From Lineus longissimus (taxonomy: Eukaryota > Nemertea > Pilidiophora > Heteronemertea > Lineidae), in contig NC_088310.1 of assembly GCF_910592395.1 (NCBI RefSeq), forward strand, positions 19,907,501 to 19,971,500: DNA of 64,000 nt, in the 5' to 3' direction. The position numbers and the translations under genes are program-made. Positions 49,101-61,100 of the stretch are shown here, in pieces. Position 1 is the stretch's first letter. Each line of letters opens with the position of its first letter. The notes under the pieces were generated by a model that worked only from the letters and a program-made list of their open reading frames with translations, was not told the origin of the DNA and did not search any database.

Positions 49101-52100
49101 TTAACCTAGGTGTTTGATATACAATTATGAGTTATCATTTCTGACGCAGGCCATAAATTTTCATGCGCCTGTATGAAGTACTTTAGCGAAAGCGTCATGA
49201 CAGATAGCCTGTGGTACATATGTTGAAAATTTAAGATATTGATAATTAATTTACAGAGAATCTCAGCCAATATCAACGAGTTAAATTGAAATAATGTCGT
49301 TAGAATGAAACGTAGCACCTGGTAAATTGTGAAGTAGGGAAAAATAAAGTTTTTATCTAATCTCGGGGCAGTCAAGTAAGAGATATCAAGGTGCCTAGTA
49401 ACCCAACACAAGTTAGAAATGAAAGCGCTGCAGGTTAAACATTCTATCCTAATGATAAAACCCTCAATGCATCATTAATTACAACCAAAAACTCTGATGG
49501 CGTCTCACTGTGGGAAAGTTTGCCAAAGGTGCCGTTTTCAGAGCTAATCAAGAGTCTGTCGCTGTTGAGTTTCGTCACTGGTGGTATGAGCTGTGGGGAA
49601 GTTATTATTTTTACCAACATTGAGTAACGGTAGTTGGTATAATCAATGTGGTCAATGCAAATGCACCAATTTAGCTCCCACCGGATCCAAATGTCATCTA
49701 GAACCGATTGGTTTTTTTATGCCTGTTGCATGTCGTTGCAACAAGCGAGTTTGCCGAAAGGTTACTGCGCATTTGGTGGCTAACTACATGTAAATTCAAA
49801 ATGCCCTCATGCTTGCAGTTGTTAGGTTTCAGCAAAGTAAGTTGACTTAGTTTGATCAACGGAGCCATTTTCAGGTCTAATACATGTCTGTATTTTGCGA
49901 AAAATGACAAATGGCAAATTTTGGTCGATGCTTGGAGATGAGGCTCCCCTGAGGATGCTGAGATGGACAGTTGGTGATTAATTGGCCTTGCAGCAGTGAG
50001 CATTCTAAGAAATTAAAGAACCAGATAACAAGGTACCGGTACAGTTAATGACTCATAGTCCGTGGGAAAACTTTTGCAATCCTGATTTAGATTTTTTTCC
50101 CTGAAATATTTTCAATGACTGTACCAATCATACCAATCTGTTTGCAAAGCTTCCTTTGTTGATAATTTACAGAAGGAATCTGGGATGTCTTTCATTTCAG
50201 AAAACCATCGAAACCCTTGCATTCCTGGAATGAGACAGGAACAAATAATGTGAAGTGACTTCATCATGGGGACTTTGAGAGGAAGGATCCAATCGTGGGA
50301 GTGAGACTGATCCAAGCAGTCAGACATTTTGTTTTTTCATTCACCCAAGACATCTGACAGGCAGTAGAAATAGGCAGTATATATACTCCATATTTGCACA
50401 CAAAAAAATAGCTCTTATTAATTGAAACAAGCTTCGAGTACCTTCAAGTAAAATGATAGTCCAAGACATTGTTTCTTTTGGCTTCAAGCCTTCCGAGTCA
50501 CATTTCATTGGGGCAATCTACAAATGACAAATCTGGTTAACCATTTCAGGTATCAGCTTTAGTATAAAAATATCTAAAGGAGACTACAAACAATGAGAAA
50601 CACGTCAATGTACAAGTTTTATTCCTGAGGCGACACTTAAATAAACTTTGATATCAAGAAGGTGTTTCATTAAGGACATATGACCCAAAAACAGCTCAAC
50701 AAGCCTTGGTCAGATTACAAAACCCAATCATGGGATAGACAGAGAGAAGTAGGTGATGGTTCTTATATTTGTTGTGGAATGTCTCCAAGGACTGGAGGAG
50801 TCTGTGGTAATGACCAAGATAAGATCAATGAAACCCTAATCAGAAGCCAATCAGACTCATTATGCTTAATTTAGAACAATATCACAAGTGGACTGCACAC
50901 TGATTGTAATTTGAGAGTAATTTTCACTTGAGTTAAGTTAATGAGAGATGATGTTGTTTTTACTTAAAGGTAAGTCTGGGATTCTGGGTCTGAAGTGGTA
51001 AGACGAAGGTGTAAGCCCTGTAATCTTTAAACGAAAACAGTTCATGAACTTTTAGTATTCAAGACAGTTTTCTCACAAGTTAATGAGTTTAACATCATAA
51101 GTCGAATTATTATTTTTATTTAAACTGCAGAAGTATTTCATGGATAGAGGAGTCAAAATGTCTTAATTTTTAAGACGAAAAAGTTCACTGACTATGCTTG
51201 TGCATTGATGTGTAAAGGTTCAGGAGATGCATTATTATTTTTACTATGAAATAAGCCTAAAGCATCAAACAAAAAGTTATGCACCAAAGGAATAAAGGAA
51301 AAACATCGATGAACTTTTCCACTACTTTTTTCATGCTTGGTCACTGAGTACTCACTCATCTTGGGATCGAAGAATTTTAGGCAAAATTAAGATTTCATTG
51401 CCAAAGATTTAATGATGCAACCTTAACAAGTTATGTTCAAAAGTCAGTAGAATTACTAAACTGAACAACAATACAATATCTGGTGCCAAATTATGAGGCT
51501 GGGTGATCAAGTGTCAATGCTATTTAGCCCAGCGCTTGAACAAAAGGCATATCTTTCTTGTGATAGCCCTAACAGGCTAAATCACAGTTGACATCGGCAT
51601 ACACACAGTGTTGACAGAGATAGAAGCCCAGCCACTTGACTTTTTTTCTTGAGGACACATGTCATATCTTGACTTACAGCCAGTAGGCATATACTTATAT
51701 CCGGGATGCAAACCTGGAACAAATCAGCAGTAACTGGGCAAAGATGTCAGTATCACCACAAACCTGTGCGAAATAAATGAGCAAATCAACTCATTTGCTG
51801 TAATGATGTTTAAACATAATCTGGAGGTCATACCCCGCACTCAGACATCTGTTTCCCAGGCCAACAACTGACTGTCAACCTGGAGATTTCCTGTGTTAGG
51901 AAATGAAGTGGTTACAAGTTTATGGGTTGATACAATCAACAGAGGAGGCTAAGATTCACTTTCTCATGTCACTGCCTGGTACAGTATTAACAAGGCCAGG
52001 GATCACTGTGATTTACTCCGGTGGTCGGCTTGAATGAACTTGCATATGCAGAAAACCTGTATCACCACAGTCAGGCCAATAACAATTCACGCTGCAGCAC

Positions 52101-55100
52101 ATGCAATGAGAAGATAGAAAAGTTAAAATGTGTACTCATATAAATGTTAGTGTACCCATAAATACAAAAAAACACATTTCTTTGCTTGGAGTAATCCTGC
52201 ACCACTCTATTTCAAAGACCAAAGAAGTTGTAAACAACTCATTCTAGGAAGAAAATTTGTTTTTTAACAAGTCACTATGAAAAGATATTAGATTGCTGCA
52301 AGCAGATGCTGACCTGAGATATTTTTCATGCAGCTGTTATTAGAGATCAATCAAAATAAAGGAAGTCCTGCTTCATGTCCCAGAGGAACAAGAAAAAACA
52401 AAACGAATGTAAACAACTCAATTCAAACCATACTCCCGCTGTCATCTATGATCCATTATCAGATTTATTGGCATTATTGGGGTCACTTTCGTGACATGTT
52501 TACAGTGTTTGTAGAAAATGATAGATTTTATGCCATGGTGAATTTTGTGGCACCAGCTACGGGTCCATTGGGTATTAGACCACTGGCACAAATCTGTATA
52601 TCCTTAGGATGGCAGTGTTGCCAAAGGATAAAGCACCCGCCGTAAGGATGTCATTGCACACTGGCAACGAAAGTTAGACATTGCTGCTCTGTGGGATATC
52701 ATCAAACTGTTTAAATTTTATTGCACGCCTCCCCCTACCATACATCACTTTACTCTCCTGATAAAACCCAGGCAGGAACTTCATATCAACAGTCAACAAC
52801 ATATCCAAGTTCATCAAAACAAAGCAGAAGTAAACAAAGCCTTGTCAGATTTGATGAATTGATGTTTTATCAAAAATTATCATCTAAAATAATCTTCCAA
52901 GCAACCGCTTTGCTTTGGATGAAAAGTTATCAAACAAGATCGATCACACCTGAAATCTTCCTATCTAAAATACCTCGATTTCCCCTAAAATGCATAGCAA
53001 AATGATTAATATTCACTTAAATATTTAGGTTACTATGAAGCCAATATCGTGATGATCTCAATATATCATGTAAGGTATGAAAGATTAGAGAAACTGTTGT
53101 TGTTCAAAGGGTAGAGGTTGTCCAGGGTGATAGGTAGATCCAGGCACCATGATATCACCAAGGTAAAGCAGAAGATACAGTTTCAAAACATAGACCCTGG
53201 TCCTGAGAAAAAAATGGACAAGAAAATAGTAAGTGCACAGACGGTAATTAGAGGCACCATGACTGATTTAATTATCCGATATTTCAGATGGGTAATTTCG
53301 CACAAAGAGTACATTTTTCGTTAGTCAGCATTTCACCACTGAACAAATTAAAATGCACCCAATGAACAGTTTTTCAGGTGCACTTTTATCTTCCATGGTA
53401 CAAGATTGAAGTTAATGAACTATTTTGCAATCAGCCATATATGCAATATTGGATGGATATAACCAAATAAACAAACACTCCAATCTGGAATTTTGATGCA
53501 GACCAATGGCCAAGTAATATTTAAGAGTTTCTCATGGCATTATAAGTTAAGTCTTTTGCATATCAAATCCCACGAGAAGATGAATCATTTCACTTAATTA
53601 CGGCTCCAGAAGTCTATAATTTATATAAAACCAGCCAGATATTGCTAAATTTCAAACAAAGTACATGTAACTATCTCTTAATTTCACCCAACTTTGCCAT
53701 AACTTCCCCTACATATTAGAAAGTGGAAGCAAGATTACCGTGTATTCTTCTGGTTAACGTAAAAGTGAATTGTGATGTTCAATATTTTCAGGACCCTGGA
53801 TCTGATTCTATATTATCAATAGACGGCAACATTATCTGGTCAGCTGGATAAATATCATGTCTGACCGAATGTTTATGAATATATACAAAAAAACTCGAGT
53901 CCCACAGTTCACTACTTGGTAGAACGGAAGCCCTAACTCCAATACTTGCTTCTCACTATTACTCTCCAGGGTAATCACCTGGTCCATTGAGAAAAAGAGG
54001 GCACCACCTCTCAGCAGCTACAGAAAGGATCAGTCTGTGATCGATCGTGTAAAGAGCTGAAAGATTCTCACCTGTTCACCGGCAATGGTTTTTTCCCAAT
54101 CGCCAGTTGTCCAAGAGACCAGCGTCTGGAAGCATTCAGTCCAGTTTCTCCACGAGAAAAGCAGCACCATCATCTTGATTGCGATATCCAATGCAAACGT
54201 TTGCTGAAGCGACTGGTAGGATGATTCTGAAGGGAGATTTAAATCCAGCAGTTATAAAATGCAATATATTGAAATTTCTTGTATTATTTGTAATCCTCTT
54301 CATTTTCAGGTATACACGTTTTGTCGCCAGTGTTGATGTGGGGTCTCATTGTCTGATGTCATGAAATTGGCCCCCACCCCTGATCGTGTCGTGTTTGTGA
54401 CATTTCCTGACTTAATTCCGCTATTATCTCCTTAAACTTATGCGCAGTGTGAGCCAATCACAAGATATATCCACGAATAGTGGGACAGTCGATGATATCC
54501 AACAATCAATCCAGAGGGATCCAAAGAGACATTATTCAGAAAACAAGACCACAGACATAGATAATCTCATAATGAGAATAAAATCCCATGCCTGATTTAT
54601 GAATATCCACAAAGTAAGCTATCCAAGATCACCACCAGATTTTTCTGAATTAAGTAGTTAATGTAGGTTGGACGATAAGTCTGGATCCAAAGAAATCATA
54701 TCCATTGTTCTCCCGAGCTCCATAATCTTTCTAGTATTCCAACTCAAAGGAGCCTCCTGAGACAGAAGTGATACCCCAAGCCAATAATGAGAGAGAATGG
54801 CAAAAACTACGAAACTGCTGCATCTTATAGCAGATGATTGTTCTTTGTCTGTAGCCAACCTGCTGTGTCCCTAGTCAGGTGGCTTCAATGTAAACATGGG
54901 ACACTTGTCAGTTAACAAAGAAACACTATCAAAAGGTGACGCTCTCTTGATAAGGTAAAAAACAAAGAAGCTACAGGTGAAGCTGGACTTGTTGTTATGG
55001 CCAAACTGGATTCAGTGCTGTACTATGTTGTGTAGGTGGATCTGCACATGAAAATTCGACTAATTTACTAATGTAAACACAGGAAAGTCTTGACAGCTAA

Positions 55101-58100
55101 CAAAGACCCAATTTCTCCAGGTGACTTTGGTGATAAGGTAAATAACAAAGAAAGCCACAGGTGAGTTGGACTTTTTGTTGTGTCTCCAGGAAATGGTGAT
55201 GCACTGGGTTGTGCACACAGGTAAGTGTACTTTATAACAACACTTGATAGATTACATAAACAAAATGTCAAATACTGTTTTATATCTTTGCAGAAATGAG
55301 GATAAAATATCCATAATCTGAAAGCGACGGCCATACCTTTGCCAACTGCTTTCAGAACCCTGCTGACAACATCTGCAGCCATCTCCCTAACTGTCACATC
55401 ATCGTCTTGTAGGAGTTTGATAACTACTGTCCAGGCTGTGAACGGAATGTCATCTGGATATCATGAAAGAGAAGGAGATTTTGAAACTGTATCCAAAGGA
55501 ATTTCATATCCGATAGTGACGACCAGCCCTAGAATATACTGTACTTTCATTTGCCCTTTGTGCAGTAAGAGCAAAATCTATCCCGACAGAATTCAATCAG
55601 TAAAGTGTTTTGATTACAGCAAATAGAACACTTCTAATTGATTCCTCCCTCAAGAAGTAAATGGTGAAAAAAGCTAAATAATAAAGTTCACAGGAGGTAC
55701 TGAAACTTTCAAGAAAAGCAAAGAAAAAACCTGTTTTAAGCTCACCAAGGACACACTTTCGATCAATCAAGATCGCTGTATAACTGCTGAAGATAACTCT
55801 AATACAAGCCACCCTTGAATCCAGACTTTGGTGATCTGAGCTAGCTTCTAGGAGTAAGGTGATCCAGCGCCTTAAAATGTCCAAATCATCTTTCGGTGAG
55901 TCTTCAAGTTGAAGGGAGTCATACACCAACGGTACTACAGCCTTCGAGAGCGTTAGGGCAGCACATCTGACTTCATCCATTGGGTGAGATATGGCAAGTT
56001 CTATCAGCCACTGCAGCACTTCAGACGCGGTGTACATTTTCTCATCGACTTTCCACGTGTGTTTGTCAATACCAGGATGGACTGACAAGACTTCAAGGAC
56101 CTGAAAAAGAATAGACTACTTGAGACTTTACGACAGGGTCTATCTGACTCTTGTTAATTATATTATTCTTTTCAGTCCAGGTTCAGGATGAAGAAAATTT
56201 TTGAATGTTAAACTTAGGGATTCCAGATAGAACCATTTCCTCATGTGCTACCAATATCGATTCTCTCTCACAATGTCAACTTCCAAAAAAACCCTCAAAG
56301 CTGATGCCCAGGTCTCAACTCAATATTTCAAACTAAATGTTTTACCGCAGAAATTATCCGGTGATAAACTGTTATGCAATCAGAATCATAATTCAACTTA
56401 CAAGTGTCAGACATTCTGGGTGCCGTTCCTCTTTGAGTGCCATACAAATAAGTTTCTCTAAAATCACAGTAGAAGACCTCATCCCTGGCTCCTTTCCCCC
56501 AATAGCACCAGTCTGTTGACATCTGAAATCGCCCTCTTCCCCAGGGAAATCACAAGGATCACATGAAGCAAAGTCTCCGTCATCGTCTGTCCCTGTCACA
56601 CTGGTCTTCATTTCTTGGAGACCAAGCAGACGTACTTCATAAGAAGAATTTGAAATCAGGCTGTGATACAAATTATCCAAATCGATTGTGTCCTTGACTT
56701 GATTTCTCCGACTGGAATGAAAAAGTTTTGAGTAAAGCAAGGAACCAATCCATCAAAGTCATGAGAAGAATAAAGATTCTAAGGCTTTTGCCACAGTTCT
56801 ATTGACCCAATATTTATTATGGTGGCCATAGATTAACGGTTGTCATAACATTGGTGATTTGCCTTGCAACCTCTCTTCGATATAATCAGAAGCTAGAGAA
56901 ATCAAACACTGCAGGAATTTGGATTACAGCTGCAGACAATTTACCTAAGTCTGAGGAGCATTTTCCCGAGTGCACAGAGGAAGTCCACGTAGCAAGGGAA
57001 CTGGTGATTTCCAGTAGCACCATCGAGTTCAGACTGCATTTCAAAGATGGTATCACAGATCTCATCAAGAGACACCTTGCCCTCAACACTGTCCTGAGGC
57101 CAGTCAAGGAAGAGTAAGACTTGCAGCATTGCCAGGTAGGCCGCCCTTGTCACATAGTCCTGGTTTGCGCTGAAGTAGATAAGGACAAACAGAGTGTTAC
57201 GTTTTGGCTGTTCGAAGACCCTGTAAAGTTATGTAGACAGGAGTCTGGTAGCCTGCCACGATGCCTCTGTCCACCGGTGACAGAGCAGATTCAGACTTCA
57301 CCAAACCCAGGACTGAGGGATATCATTCAACATTGTCTCAGACCTATTCAGTGAATTTCAGCATTATCGTGGTTGGGCAGGGTAGAGTTCCTCCAAAACG
57401 TGAAAATGGTCAAGAAGCTATTGTATATACGTACCTTGTGGCAATCCACACAGTCTTGGCAAAACATGGCAGCGTAGCCGACAATCGTTTCATGAGTTTA
57501 CAAGAACCTTGGTCGACATTCTGGAGTAGGCCATCTATCTGTAGAAGAATTCCATGAATAAGGTTGTGTGATGTCTTTTTGCCTTCAATTGGTAGCTGCT
57601 GGACGAGGTCCATGATTACGGTCACCAGTTGCTCTTCAAAGACTAGGGGTTGGAGGGCCCTGGATGCCATCAGGCGGGTCTTGAAGACAGGACTGCTGGC
57701 ACACTTGACAACGTAAGGAACGAAATCTCCCAGGTTGAGATTGGTGTCTTTTCCCTCTAAGATTGAAGGCAGCAATCTGCCAAGGATCATCAGAGCAGGA
57801 TAGAGACCAGGATGGAGCCTGAACTGGCCATTGCCACTGGAAATATAATGATAATGACTATACCATGCTATTGAAAAGAACTGGTATTGGTATCGACTAG
57901 GCCTTGAACCTGCATCTGAAACCAGAGAAGCCCTGGCCACGACAGCCTTACAGTTGACTGACAACACTGACTATTCAAGAGGGTTGGGTATGGGTACAAT
58001 TGACCCTAATTGCAATAACTCCTCATTTGAAAATGCCGGTCTTTTCGAAAAAGACTCCTAAACTTCCTGGCTGCTTGTCAATTCAAAAGAACGAACGGTA

Positions 58101-61100
58101 TTAGTAACATAACTTACCCAATATTTGTAGTAGCCACCTCAAGCTGTTCCAGGAGAAAGGGAAAGACTGTTGGAAAGCGATGGAAGAAAACTCTCCCAGA
58201 AAGGCTGCAAATAGAAGTGGATTTCTGTAAAATGCTGTTTCCTGGTACTTGGGGGATCAAATTAATCTCAGAATGTCAGATTATCAACACTCGTATTCTG
58301 ACATATACGAAGTATTAAAAGTGTAAAGAATCAACATGATTTTGAGCAAAATACAAAACCACTGCCTGCTGACCAAGACAGGAATACCATTGAATGCAAC
58401 AACAATCAGCCTCATTGAGTAATGACTTACCAGTTTTTCTTGTTTTGAGCATCCTTGCCCCTAGGAACACCAAATATTCTGGTCATAAGGGCACTGAACA
58501 GGAGTGTTGCCGAGTTGCGGATCTGAAAATTTGAATATTATGAGATGAGATCTAAATGCAAGAAAGCAAGAAGCATTGATTCAAAGCACCCAATGCCCCA
58601 GTTAGTAGCTCTTGACAAGGAGTGGCATAGGGTTATCACGAACAGCACATCATTTCATGAAGTGCAAAAGGTGCTGAAGATTATTGGCTTCCTCAAGTAT
58701 GTCAACTCGACTGTTGGCCTGTTCATTTCCCCATTTGACTGAATTTCAGTTTAATTGGTATAACCTTGTTCTTCTTCTGTGTTAGCCAGCTTTTTGAGGT
58801 GTTATTCTCTAAAGGGTAATGCTCCTACAATGCAGGATGAGCACGTCAACATCAATATTTTGTTCACATTATAGCATAGCATCTATCACATACAAAGATT
58901 ATGTCTTACTTACTGCCCAGTCCTGAGAGAGGAAACCAAGAACAGCAGCTTTGAGACCATCAGCAATGAAGGGGAAAACATCATCAGATAATCGTGTATC
59001 CCTGAAGAGTGTCCGTAGGATGTTCAATGCGTGAACCTGTAAACAGAATGATTCACTTAGATACCAACGTCGATTTAAGACAGTATCTTGATTGTATAGC
59101 GAGGAATGTTCTCCACATGTCTCAAGGAGATACACCTTTTGCAAACTGAAAGCTTGAAAGCTTCTTCTTCAGCAATTGATATTGTCAATCAACTCTCAAT
59201 TTCGTAGCAGTCACAAAAGTGGCAAGTTCATTTTTGGGTCGTTTAGTAGAGACATAAAATACTTTAAGATATCCTTACTTTAGGAATGTTTTCTTTTTCA
59301 GTATCCTCACTCAAGGCCAATTCCATCATGATTTTCATAGTCTCCTTGAAACACAGTCTTCCAGTCGAAGTCGGTTCAGTTGAGACAAGGGCTTGGACGT
59401 AGAACGGCACCCCAGCACTCCGGCGTGTGGCACAGAGTCTTGAAGACTCCGCATCAGAATCCTTCACATCAATCATGATCTGCTTCAACCACTGTTTTGG
59501 CAGGACATGTAAGGAGGATATAGGACAGCTGAAATGCACAACAAAATTGAAATTGAAATGAACATGCCACCACTAGTATTTATTACGAAATGGCAACACA
59601 CAGCATAACCATGACTGATATAAACATGAACATGCTAAGGGAAATATTGAAAACCAATATCTGCACACTCTATTTGCTGTCACCATTACATTTTCTTAGG
59701 ATGAGATCACCACAGACATTGAAATGTTTAAAGTTTTGGTAAATCAAAATCATCACAAGAGAAATCGACACTCACCTCCACAACATTTGGCACATACCGA
59801 CAAAGCCAGCATAGGCCAGTTCAAATGCACCTCGATGCCTGGATTCCAGCAGTAGGTCTATAAAGTAGTCTCCAATACTACACAACTGCAAACAAAGAGG
59901 GATAAACTTTATAACAACAAGAATCTTACTGCATTACATCACATTCAAGGAACCTTATTTTACAGCATGCCTACTACATTTGTTGCCTCATATCTCAAGA
60001 TAGAGGATTCAAATAAACTACACGATGCTTCGAGTGTCCGAGGACCTCTTTAGTTGTGTAGCGTACTTCTGCAGTGAGGTGGGCTTATAGGTTCATCATA
60101 CAAGACAGGCTGAAGGTAAAGACTTTAGACAAAATCAGATAGTACTCCAAATTGAGAAGTTATTTAAAGGGCCAGCGCCACCATGAAAATTTCTGAACGG
60201 TACAGAGATCGGCAAACAGTAATTCAGCTGATATTACCATTGCACTATCTGTTCTTCTTATGATAAAACTAAACATTCAGCAAACCAACTCACCAACTTG
60301 CACGACAGCATTCCCTTCTCATCTCCGTCATGATGAATGGGGGCGGTGAGAGTGAGCTGGCCAAGTAGTAACGAGATCTCCTTGATGCTCCTCCAGCAGC
60401 ACACAATCAAATACTGTGGCATGTCCTGCACTAATTTGACACTCTCCTCAATATCCTTAGATGCTTCATGGTCACTCTCTGAAAGTTGAAACGAATCTAG
60501 TAGCAAATTATCTTTGACTCGTACAACAAAACATTTAAGGACACACATTGGACTGATAGATTCTGTCCTCAATAGGGAGGTGTCCTGATTACAGAGGTCA
60601 AATTTGGAAGAAATGACAGACAACGGAGGCAAATGCCTTGGCGCCAGTGAAATTTCTTCCATCAAAAGGCTATTCCCCCTCCCCAAATCATTGTATATAT
60701 TAGGCCCAGTCATTATGCTTTCAGTTTCAAGCCCAGCAGTGTGTTTTTCATTAAAAATTTGTCTTCACTGAGTCTCATCATTGAAATTAAAATCATATGT
60801 AACAAATACTTACCAAGGAATGTTTCAATTGGTACATTTCCCTCCGGTGATGAGTGACTGATGACAGGAGAGACAACAGTAGTCAGGTCAAAGCAGGCTT
60901 GGATCAGCTGCTCCAAGTACTCTCTCCACTCAGCTACAAGTATCACTGATCTGGAAAGGGAAAGATGTGACAATGAAAACAAGGCACAGGTTAAGCTCTC
61001 TCAGTCTCAAGCTTTTGTTTTTTTTATTTCACTCCTCTTTCAGCATTCACGTTCAGGCAAAAGTGAGCATCAATTTTCCTTTTACAAGTTGGTACCAATT

